From Pelodera strongyloides (Eukaryota; Nematoda; Chromadorea; Rhabditida; Rhabditidae), in assembly GCA_036852015.1 (NCBI GenBank), contig JAANDG010000322.1:62001-126000 (forward strand): 64,000 nucleotides of DNA. Direction: 5' to 3'. This document shows positions 22,281 to 33,200 of the stretch, one piece after another. The first letter of the stretch is position 1, and the number at the start of each line of letters is the position of its first letter. The notes beneath the pieces are model-generated. The model ran no database searches. It was given only the letters and a program-made list of their open reading frames with translations, and had not been told where the DNA came from. A program made the position numbers and the translations under genes.

Positions 22281-25200
22281 TTAGAGAAATTTATAGCTGG
22301 CCATGTGCATTGCCGTTAGTGGCATTCGAAGGAAAGACGGAACAAAACAAGCGGTTCTTTTCCAGCCCAGAAATTCCAAAGCCCCTTTTACTTGACGAAG
22401 ATCGCCGGGCACCTTGCCTAAATAAAAATGAAAGGATGTTTGAAGCATATTTAGATGTCTGGGTAAAAAGCTGATCATAACGTTGCACTGACAACCACAT
22501 TATAATTAGTAGAGTCTACAAAAAAAAACTAATGTTTTCTGCCGCCCAAAAATCAGAGTTAAAATTGTGAATACAGTAAACAGAATTAAAGTGTCAGGCC
22601 CATTTCAAATGACCCCTATTTTTGATGATTCAATCTGATTCTCCATGTCAAATATAGTAGGATGCAATATTTTTCTAATTTTCAAGCGCAAAATTCACAG
22701 ACCATTCAACAATTTACCGTGGGCAGTCATACCCAGCTATCTATCGCAGTTGGCACGCCCATTCGCGCTGATTGGCCGATATCGCAATTGCCACGCCCAA
22801 TAGAGCATATTGCCCAATTAGAGCGAAAGAGCGTGACAACTGCGATAAATAGTTGGGTATGACTGGCAATGGTAAATTGCTGAATACTGCGTGAATTTTG
22901 CGCTTGAAAATTAGAAAAATATTGTATCCTACTATATATGACATGAAGAATCAGATGGAATCATCAAAATAGGGGTCATTTGAAATGGGCCTGACCCTTT
23001 AATTTGCAACACCTGCACACAAATGGTGCGTTCAGCGAATTCCTTTAGTTTACTACAAGTAACAGTTTACGAATAGGTTTCCATATAATTACATAAACAC
23101 CCACCATCAATATCCTTGAATCCATATTCACGAGCCAGATCGCACGTCAATAGGATCTTGCCGGACTTGCGAATTACCTAGAAAAAGTTGGTAAAAACAT
23201 TGAAAAGGACTTCTATTTTATTCAGACAATAACACGTAGATATAGAGCGAATAACCTAGAAAAAACATTAAAAAGGGACAATCTATTTTATTCATAGAAT
23301 CACACGTAGATATAGACTTGAGCATGCTGAACTAGTATTCCTAACCTTCCGATCCGTTGCAAGAGCCACAATAGCCTTCCCGGGGAATTCAGTGGATTCT
23401 GACGTCGCCATTTGCTTCTCGATCAATTCCTAAAATATACTCTGTTAATGTTTTCCAAGCTTGTTCCGAGAAACTAGGCCTCTCCAAGCTTGTTCCGACT
23501 ATTTTCCCAGTATTCTCCAACAACTTTCTCGGCCCAAGCTCGGAAAACCCGAGTTTCTCGGGCCAAGCTGGGAAAATACTGGGCCCGAGTTGGGGCGTCA
23601 AGGGGGCGTGGTTGGCCAATGTACACGATACTACACTTAACGTCTACCGAGGATGCGTAGTATGCTTTAAGACGCGCATGCATTTTCGATTATTTTTATT
23701 TTTTATTTTCACTTCAGCAAATTTTACACATGTATTCACTGTTTATTGCTTGTTTGCTGCGTTGCTTTCCAAATTGATGTTATATTCAGTGTTATTGTTG
23801 TTTTGTTACTTGTGTGTTTACGCATACCACACACAGTTCAACGATGCCGTATACCTGTAGAAATTTCCCCATATGTGTTAACACCTAGGTGTTAACAAAA
23901 TGAAGACTAAGCACTTCAGCACTCAACCTCAACTCCTCTAACAGATAAGTATAATACATATTCACCTTATCCATCTTGAGCACATTCTTGATCTCGTCAG
24001 TCTTGGCCATAATATCGGACATCTCAGTATGGACAACGCCCGGCCAAAGGGAAACGCAGGCAACGTTAGTTCCTTCGAGTTCGTGGGCCATATCAACGGA
24101 CATACGATCGACCTGCAGGAGATACAATTATTTAATTCTGTGTGGAATGCTGATAAGTTTGTTGTAAGCAATAATACTAAACAACAGCCATCAACAATTG
24201 GTTTCTACAGTATCTACTGTGTCGCTAGCAAGTGCGTACAATAAGCAAGTGCAGCCATTTCGTCATGTGTCACAGTGCAGTCGTGAGTCATGGTCATGGG
24301 TCCCGTATAAGAAGCGAAAGCGTAAAACTCACGGCACATTTTCCAACGCCATACGCCACGTTGAAAACATATTGGAGTCCTCCGGCAGACGAGATATTTA
24401 CAATGAGACCAGACCTAAGTAATTTTTTTTATAGTTATTCATAATTCCGTGTCGCGGTCAGCTTCTTTTCCGACCATAAAAAATGTTCGTTATAGAAGAT
24501 TTACCTAGGTCCTCTTTAAAGCGAAATGCTAGCCCCTTTGGAAAATTTGCATACGATAAGCAAATCCTATGTATCCTATGCTAATTTTGTACGATCGTCC
24601 ACGGCAATCGTACAAAATTAGCATATGATATACAGGATTTGCCTATCATATGCAAATTTTCCAAAGAGGCTAGCATTTCGCTTTAAACAAATGCAAACTT
24701 AGGACTCTACAGCACGCAGAACTAGAATAAGATGAATAAAAACACTATTTTATACAGTATACCTTCTCTTGACCATCATCCGAGCCGCATAAACACTGCA
24801 GACGTAGTTGTTACGTAGTCCCACATTGTTGACAGCATCCCAAAATGTCGGGTCTAATTCATAGAACGGACGGCCACCAGCCTCACGGAAATCCTAAAAT
24901 TATGAACTAAGAACAGGAACATTTATTTATTTATTTTATTTATTAAATACACCAAAAGGTGTGCATCCGAAGATGAAAATAAAACGAACATACACATACA
25001 AACGCAAACAGATGACCGATGTGCTTTATGACATGACATGGCATGTGACTTATGTATGGTGTATTTTTCGATTTGAATGGTCATTTTTACACGGTCCTTA
25101 TCAATTTGCGAATAGGAAAGCTGGATATAATTATTGGAAAACGCTAAATACAGGAATCCCACCTTCACAGCCGAGAATGCATTGTTCACAAGAATATCCA

Positions 25201-26053
25201 ACACTCCGTCGTTATCTTTTTCGATTTTCTCGAACAATTTCTTGACATCTTCGTCCTTTGAATGATCACAGTAGATGACCACAGCCTCGCCACCACGGTC
25301 CCGAATCTCTGTATGAAGTGAAACAACTAGTTAGTAGTTGGCGACGAAGTTTAGAAAAGAATTATTACTGACGACTAGTTAATAGGCTGCTCGCAAAAAA
25401 ATGTAATTTAGGAGTGTATACACCACTCTGTCTCTGTATCTATGCATTCTGTGTCGCATTCAGATGTTGGGACTAGGAACTAAGGAACATTGATATTTTA
25501 TTTTATAAATGAGTAACTGCAGTGTGCGCTAGCACCCTGTGCGTTACGGAAGTTCAATTAGAATAAAATGTTCCGCAATATAAAGAGGGTGCCGAGCTCA
25601 ATCGAATCTCATTATGCAAATGAAATTTGTGATTGTCTCCATTCACAAAATGTTCATCTACGTTTTAGACGTTGCATAAGAGTATAAGTATGGAAGACGC
25701 CTCAGGCGGCGCAGCCGTCTGGTTCTTAACATATTTTCGATAAAATTTTAAAGTTAGCCCAAGGGTTAGCAATAAAGCCTACCTTGCGCCGTCTTATCCA
25801 ATGCGGGAAGAGTGTTCTCCCTTATTGCATCACTCATGGAAGGCTCGCGTCCTGTGATATAAACTGTACATCCAGCCTGACCGAGTTGTAGGGCAACACC
25901 TTGAAACAAAGTTTATTTCTCAATGAACTGATGTCATTTTCTCGTTGTGATTGATTGTATGTGTGAATAAAGTTGTGATAAATGTGTACCTCTTCCGATG
26001 CCCCTGCTAGCCCCGGTAACTAGAGCAATATGTCCTTCGAGAGGACGAACCAT
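22281..26053 (-). CDS. DHRS1-like short-chain dehydrogenase/reductase, complete (paralogue 2)
   Basis: Nine exons on the minus strand: 26053-25990, 25899-25783, 25308-25163, 24893-24763, 24414-24333, 24112-23966, 23429-23346, 23177-23105, 22417-22281. All junctions have GT/AG and all phases match, giving 326 residues against 313 in human DHRS1. The cofactor motif TGASRGIG is at residues 13-20 and NNA near 102. The catalytic set is the serine in NISSAGG (161/162), Tyr174 and Lys178 (YGVGK). Other family signatures are DAVNNVGLR, VSLWPGVVHTEM, ALATDRK and LTCDLAREYG. The C-terminus (FVPSFLRMPLTAMHMA) is hydrophobic, as in the family, where it may contact membranes. The predicted role is an NAD(P)H-dependent reductase; its substrate cannot be told. 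Introns contain MITEs and a LINE fragment. A TTTTCCTTCAG acceptor 24 nt upstream of ATG suggests either trans-splicing or a 5'UTR intron. Confidence 0.92.
22588..23002. mobile_element. Palindromic MITE, GTCAGGCCCATTTCA family, copy 1 (in DHRS1-like intron 8)
   Basis: About 415 bp with inverted ends TTAAAGTGTCAGGCCCATTT / AAATGGGCCTGACCCTTTAA. The arms pair through TATAGTAGGATGCAATATTT and CACGCCCA segments. Copies lie at 48548-48957 and 48972-49354. Confidence 0.88.
24515..24687. mobile_element. Palindromic MITE, subfamily of the GCGAAAT type (in DHRS1-like intron 4)
   Basis: Near-perfect hairpin. It starts TTTAAAGCGAAATGCTAGCC and ends GGCTAGCATTTCGCTTTAAA, with a short spacer around CCACGG at 24600. 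The ends match the abundant family but the arms differ. Confidence 0.85.
24921..24985 (-). mobile_element. Truncated 3' end of a CR1-type LINE (in DHRS1-like intron 3)
   Basis: TTATTTATTTATTTTATTTA followed by TTAAATACACC, AAGGTGTGCATC and a GATGA motif matches the 3' end of the full LINE near 4700-4760. No coding part remains. How far the fragment extends to the right could not be judged. Confidence 0.55.
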
Positions 26054-26090
26054 ATCTGTGGGCAGACGAGCGATTGGCTGAAGGAAAAAA
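26054..26090 (-). promoter_or_regulatory. Splice acceptor just upstream of the DHRS1-like start
   Basis: On the minus strand a T-rich tract ends in CCTTCAG at 26078, leaving a 24-nt leader before ATG 26053. In nematodes this arrangement is typical of spliced-leader addition; a cis intron in the 5'UTR would look the same. Confidence 0.45.
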
Positions 26091-28252
26091 ATGTCATTAG
26101 TAAACAAGAAACTCTTATTTAGTAGTAACAATCACTAACTAAAAATTGGGTAGCGCGCCATTAAAATAAAATAAATAAATAAGTTTTGCTAATGTGCGGA
26201 TAGTGACAACTGCCCTTGCACTGATCTCTAATCTAAAAGTTTAATATAATGTAAAAGTTTACTAATAGCTTACTGCATATATAGATACTGACAATTGTCT
26301 AGACTAAGAATCAACACTAATAAGTAATAAGCTCAAAAGCTCCTCGATATTTACTTACTGCTTCTTACCAATCTTACCACAATGTCACGCAAAGAAAAAA
26401 GTTTGTAATAATAATTATTTAAAAAATAAATATAAAGGGAAAGTATATAAAGGGAAAGTAAAGACCGAAAAGTGAGCTATAAATTCGTTCTAGTTCTAGA
26501 AGAAGCCTTATCAGCGGAAAACATGACAATGCTTGTTTACATGGAACAGAGCAAACTCTATTCTTGTTAAGACCAATGAAATAGGAAGACGGAATTTCAC
26601 AGTTTTTCGTAAATATTACTGTTGTTAGTTGCGTCAAAACCATGGAAACCAACGAAAGGAACTAAAATAAGTAACATACTCACGTTTTGAATAAGACAGT
26701 CAACATCTGCTTATATTCACCGTAGGAAATAGGCAGGTGATCATAGATGGTCATATTCTAATTTGCCAAGGGAGAGATCAAGAAATAGACAGATGAAGAG
26801 AGAGAGAGATATATAGTGAAAAATAGAAAGTTACAATATCAGAATGTTAGGGACAGAGTACAGAGTGAATTCAAGGACAACGTATCCTTAGAAGCAAACT
26901 TCTGTGCCAGAAGGACACAATATGGAACATAATTTGCAAGTAAGGCATGGCATGGGATGTCGACCATTCTTTACAAAACTACGTGCCATGTCCCTTTAAA
27001 CAAGTCAAATTTGCAAGACCAACCTGATAAAACAACGACTGACAATAGTCAGCAACTTTACATAGAAAAGACGTCATTTTCTTCGTTTCAACATCAAAAC
27101 CAAACTTTTGAATATAAATATAAATATATCAAAGGCTGAAATTACATGCACAGAACTGACAGAAGTGACTGAATTTAATATATGTTAATAAAATAAATAA
27201 CGGATCTATAAATAATATGATGAACAGAGACAAAACTATAACGACTAAAAAGAATATATAATAACTCCTAAAGATACTTTCCAAATAAAAGAGGATAAGC
27301 AATTATTTTTACGAATAAAATACAAGTTTACGTGCTAGTTTCACACGTTACTCAAAGTGTCAAAGTTCAAGAACGCAGACTGCTACAATGCGGAACAACT
27401 TAAGACTTAAACAAATAGAGAAAAATACAAGTGCGAACTTGCACTAGGCTATAGCAAGTCAGCAAGTAACTAATTGTAAGTGCATACAAGAAAAAAAAAT
27501 CAAAAAGCATGTAAATTTTGCAGTTTTTAATTTTAAAGAGACACGTTGTGGCTATGTTCTTTGCCACGAACTCCTTGCAGCTTGCTTCTAACCATTAGGA
27601 AACAATAATCTTACGTATATTATATAGAACGTAAATGTCAGCTATGTGTAGCTTGCCAGCTAAGCTAAAGTTACCGTCCAGAAGTCCAGATTTTTTTTTG
27701 GAGTATTCATTTTCTCGTGAGCATGATCCTTTGAAAGAAAGAGCAAAAATGAAACGAAAGAAATTTTCAAAAAAAAGGTAACAAGTTAGCTTATTTCCCA
27801 GTTTCGAGTACTCTGTTTACTCCTCTACCACTGCGTCGTTTATTGAGCAAACGAAAGATGAATTTCATTGTGCAATGCAGAGTTTTATTTTAAACTGTTT
27901 TTTCACATAAGAAGTCCGATAGCGAATAATTATTTGTTTGATCAATCGGCAGAAAAATTAAATCAACATTTAAATAAATAAATATAGTTTTAAGTCAATA
28001 TTTAACTAACCGTTGTTGAAAATAGACGTCCCGTGTTTTGACCAAAACGAATAATGCAAGCCCGTAACATATACATACAATAAATTTGTTCTGAAAACCA
28101 AGAAATTGTCCGAAAAATAAATGTTTAAATAGTATTAAACATAATTTTAAACTTAATTGTTACTTGTAAATGTTACAACGTAAAATTAAAAAATAATGAG
28201 ATTTAATTCAAATGTTTCATAATTTTTTTCATAATTTGGAGAGCAGAAACAT
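26091..28252. other. Intergenic, no gene recognised
   Basis: AT-rich sequence between the DHRS1-like start and the EFHD2-like 3' end. No clear exons or long repeats noticed. Confidence 0.35.
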
Positions 28253-28367
28253 AGCGGTATAACAGCTGGTTTTGGAAACGTATGCTGAACGTTGTATTCA
28301 CATGTAGCGTATTCAAATAAATGCACGGTACATCGCGAATTTTTAAAACCGGCCATTTTATCGCTTT
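28253..28367. mobile_element. Short variant of the GCGGTATAAC palindromic family
   Basis: Starts AGCGGTATAACAGCTGGTTTTGGAAACGT and ends AAACCGGCCATTTTATCGCTT. A sister copy is at 48070-48199 and a half copy near 46343-46400. Confidence 0.6.
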
Positions 28368-28606
28368 AGTCTATAATAAACCAAAAAAAAAGCGAAGAAA
28401 AAAAAACAGATTTTGTGTCGAACAGAAAGTTGTTTACTCGGAAAAAACATTGATTGTGTTGGTGCGTGCGTTTTGCAACAGAGATGCTAGATGCATCTGC
28501 CGTAAATAAAATATTAGGTCAACAATCAAAACACGTATTTTATTCAGCTATTTTTTTGCACGTAATGTTGATAAAAACTTACTACATCACTACTAGAACA
28601 TTTTGC

Positions 28607-28787
28607 TTAAAGCGAAATACCGGCCGGTTTTTGAAACGCATCGCGGACACTAGTAGTTTTATGCATCATATGCAAATGAGCACAATTTAGAATAAAAAAA
28701 AAACGACCCCAATTCGATCCCACTTACCATAAATACATGCAGTCGTCTGCGATGAGTTTCAAAAACCGGACGCTATTTCGCTTTAAA
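28607..28787. mobile_element. AAGCGAAATACCGGCCGG-family MITE, copy
   Basis: Ends TTAAAGCGAAATACCGGCCG and CGGACGCTATTTCGCTTTAA. Its right TTTAAA is shared with the next element, which starts at 28783. Confidence 0.85.
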
Positions 28788-29204
28788 GGAGGAGGCTCAC
28801 GAGAATGAAGTGCTCAAATGGTTTCCTTTTATCGACAGACGATGGTATTAAATTCCGAAAGACATACTTTACAAAGCAAAATCTTTTACTTGGAAGGAGT
28901 AAATCAATGTAAAACTATGAAGTCTATAAAAATTTTGGATCGTAGTAAATAGTTGATTTCCATGGTGGGCATGCAAATTTACAAGTCATTTTGCAAGCCG
29001 GCAAAAATTTTGAATGCCCACTATGGAAATCAACTACTTACTACGATCCAAAATTTTTGTAGACTTCATAGTCTTATATTGATTTGCTCCGTCCAATTAA
29101 AAGCTTTTTCTTTGTAAAGCATGTCTTTCGGAATTTAATACCATCATATTTCGATAAAGGCAACCATTTGAGCATTTCATTCTCGTGAGCCTCCTCCTTT
29201 AAAG
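28783..29204. mobile_element. Palindromic MITE, GGAGGAGGCTCACGAG family
   Basis: Near-perfect 420-bp palindrome. It starts TTTAAAGGAGGAGGCTCACG and ends CGTGAGCCTCCTCCTTTAAA. The arms pair closely (for example GATCGTAGTAAATAGTTGAT around 28940 with its complement near 29030), with a short centre near 28985. The 99-codon minus frame inside is a by-product. Confidence 0.88.
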
Positions 29205-29250
29205 TGAATTGTTTTTTTGTCCCGTTATTGATTAAATGTGTGAAACCACA

Positions 29251-29342
29251 GGAAAGAGAAAGCCCCGATATGGCCTCGATCAAGGCCGAATTTTTCGAGG
29301 GACTTGATTGGGGCCATACCGGGGCTTTGTTTTGGTTTCCCA
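29251..29342. repeat. GC-rich short palindrome, GGGGCCATA type, copy 1
   Basis: GAAAGCCCCGATATGGCC pairs with GGCCATACCGGGGCTTT, bracketed by CAGGAAAG and GGTTTCCCATG. A second copy is at 36813-36902 with compensating changes (CCCCATATGGCCCC / GGGGCCATATGGGG). Confidence 0.7.
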
Positions 29343-30223
29343 TGGAATTGATCTCTTTTTGCCAATTGGCCACAAGGAATTGAACGTTTTGTATATTTGG
29401 GCGTAGAGCAAAGAGATACCTTTTAATTACGGTAAAAGTTTCTTCTCTAGAGAATTCTACCCTGAATGTTTATGCAGATGCGCCAAGACCATAACACAAT
29501 TATAATTTTTTTATTTCTTTAAAAGAAAACAATCCGAATAATATTGGTTGTGACCAAACGTTGAAAGGTTCAACAATGAGCCGGAAGAAAATATTATTTA
29601 ACAAATCAATAAATAAAGCAAAATAATGTGAGTGAGCAAAATAAAAGGTGGAATCATTATTAAAATAAACATAGTAAGTTATAAGAATCATTATGTTAAT
29701 ATTTTATAAAATAAGAGACTAAAAAGTACTTCTAAATAGATGGCAAGAAGCAAGTTTTCATAAAGAAAATCGTGAAAATGAAATAAATAACAACAATTGT
29801 TTTGTGTTCAAGAATCTAGTAGACAGCACCATTAGGAAGCATATGAGGATGAAAAATAATCTCGTTTAAAGATAGTAAAACAATACAGTAAATAAATATG
29901 CTAACTCACGGGTAGATTTCTTGTGATTTGATGAAGATTGATAGCATAAAAACATTAGTTATTATGTGAGTATACAAAGTCAAATCCACAAATCAATAAT
30001 GAACAAAGAGAATATAAAATAATAACAAAGTATTAATATTTTCTGTAGCTGAAGAACATATGCAGTATAGACAGAGTAGCAAATATAGTTATTAGTCTTT
30101 GAAGTACTTCTAAATAGGTTAAATAGACACATAGACATAGCCGTTGGAGGTACGATGGTTAAGCCACTACTCGGCGTGTCGGGCGACCAATCGAAAACTG
30201 CGCTGTACCCTTCAAGCCTTCAA

Positions 30224-33200
30224 CTAGTGAAAGATATTCTTATTCTGTAGGAATCTCTCCCTTCTCTGCTTTCTCTCCTCCTCTTCTCTCTTTCTCTCTT
30301 CCTGTTCCGCCTTGATTTCTTCTTCAAATTTGGAAGTTTTGCTCAGCTCTTCGATCTGAAACACTGAATTATTCAGTTTGGAAAGAATGGAAAATCCATT
30401 ATCGGTTGTAGGTAGAAGGTAAAATTAGGTTTCCGGTCAGGGTAAGACTATGGTGAATTACCATAAGAATCCGAAGACCAAATACAGTTAAGCTGTGAGT
30501 TATCTATGTGTTCGAAATCTGATCAGCTATTAGATTTCTCTAAGCGAATGTGTTAAGAACAATAGACAGTTTATGTAAAGTTTGGGCGAGAAAGAATGTG
30601 TGGCCCAGCTCGCGCCCACACAACACAGATAATGGATGTGCCGCTAATTACCAAACCCAATTACAATTGTCCGTCATTCGAGTTGTAGGTAATTATTGAA
30701 ACGGAATGAAACATTTCCCCACCTTTGCCTGGAAGAACTGGGCTGCTCCGTGAACTCCTTCCTTCGTAACATCTACAGAATCAGCGAGTTTTTGGAAAAC
30801 CTGAAAATATTGCCCAATCCAAATGACCAAAATGTTAACGATAACCACTAGTCACAAGCTTGTTACTTATCGAAACTTCCACCGCGCAAAAGTTTCTTTC
30901 TGGTTCGTCGCCCAATTTTCGCGTAGTAGCAGGGTCCCATACGTTCACAGGCGCGCAGCGCGGAAATGCGTAACCGCGTCCGCGGGAAAGTGGTGGCTTT
31001 TTAACATAGAAAGGCGGCGACGCAGAAAAGAGTTTCCCTGCGTCTCGAATTTTTTCATGAATTTGCAATATTTCCTCGCGGATGCGACTACGCACGCCTG
31101 AGAACCAGAGTACGCCAGCGGTCGCAACAAGTGATGAGTGCGCCACCGGTGAGCCATGCCTTGCGGCGCTCCCATTTTCACCGTAGTATACTGTGCAAGC
31201 ACACAGTGTCATCAGCGTAGCTGCACGCCAGGGTAGTTCCACTTATTTATAAATTTAGCCCAAAGCCCAAAGTACAAAAAAAGTAACAAACCTCGGATGA
31301 AGCCCCCAGTTCTCCGGAAGCGGCGAGTCGAAAAATCAAGAAGAACTCACGAAGAGAAATCTTTCCGTCTTGATCCTCGTCTACCTAAAATACACGCCAA
31401 ATGAATAAATGTCTGTTTAAGTGGATTATACAATTTCTTTGATGATATGTCAGTTACATGGAATTTCTTTTATGATACCCTTTTTTCGATATTATCTTTG
31501 ATTTACTACTTTGAATTTTAAAACTATTGAATTCTTTCATCGTCTCGTATGGCGTTGCGCTCTTTCCAAGACTCTAATAAACATTAAACATTTAAAATGT
31601 CAGCAAACTAGTTGGTCACGTGATCGAAAATAAACACTGTAATAGTTGCGTTCGCTACCAAACTAATTTCTGCCTTGTAATTAGTCAACTAAAGTGTGTA
31701 CCTTCTTAATAATTCCCTTGAGTGCAATATGTGTCTGAGCCTCTCCAAGGGATTCCATCATACGCTTTAACTCCATGAAATCAATGAAATTGTCCTTGTC
31801 TTCATCAAATCTGGAAAGTTAAAAATATTGGAATCTCCGTAAAATAAGAAAAACAATAACTTATTTTTATGATATGGGATATGCTTGCTCTTCTCACTTC
31901 GTCGTTGTTATTGTTAGCATCATAGTAACTCGTATTGATCTTATTCTTATTCCAAACTGAAATGGTCACGAGTGGTACCAGGTAGTCCACAAAACGAAGG
32001 AAAACGAGTAGAAGCTTATTATTTATTGTTAGATGCAATATACATAACCTGATAAAATATAAAATGAATAACTACTTCTTGAATGTTTCCGTGAAGTATT
32101 TGATTTGTTTGCGAGAAAATTCCGGGAATTCTGCGTAAACGGGAATTTTCCTGTTACTGACTGCATCCACGGGCTCTCCTAAACAGTTTATTTTCATACT
32201 AAAAACACTTTTAAGTATTCTTTAAACATTAATCTGTCATCTGGATTTGTCATCTGGAACTCGTCGCCTACTGCTCAGGACCCTGCAGAACATGTCATAA
32301 GCAAACATTGAATCTGTACTTTGAACTTTGAACTCCCTTGAATAAAGGTGCACGCTCTTGAAGCGTAAAAAAAACTATCCGACGATGTTAAGAAGTGGCT
32401 AATATCCATTTTCAAGATGAAAGTCTCAACTAATGCTGCAACCTCCTATATACAATACCAATATTACTTTTCATAAAGTAAATGTAAAGCTTACCAAAAA
32501 TTGCTCGATCCTCAAACATGTTAATCTAGAGGGTTAAAAGATGGGTTGTTAGTATCTGTAAATTTGTAATCGTTATACATACAGTACCCACAATAATGTT
32601 TTCAGCATGCACCAGGCTTCACAAAATATAGCAAATAAATTTTCCTGAGAAAAAAAGGTTAGAAAAACGTAGATTCAAAACTCTGAACTCTGGGGGGTTA
32701 TTGTTGGAAGAAAGAGTTTATGTGATGTTCATCCGAAAACATTTCCATTTACATTATAAAAGTGCATGGAAAAATAGGCATCAAAGATGGTTGAGATTCG
32801 TAATGTAATTAGCTGTTATTTCCATTATAACACAGTGAATCATAGGGAATTTAACATAACAAGGAACAAGAATATAGAATAGGAGAATAAAAACATTACA
32901 CCACTTGTTTTAAATTTTACATTGTCGACGTACTCGAGGAATATTTTTTTTTTTCATACATTGCAAAAAGCATTTTTTTTGTAGTTTGGAGTAGCGAAAG
33001 CACGCGAGGCGCGAGGGGTACTTATAACTAAAGTCCATCGTAATTAATGAAACTGTAATTAAATGGATAATCAGTGCTATACAGTATGTAATGAAAAGAT
33101 AGAGAGCTAGGGGTGGCTAGAGAGAGAAAAAGAAAGAGAGAAAGAGTGAGAGAGAAAGAGAGAAAACCTTGTGTATCTCTATAAATACCCGTGACTTACG

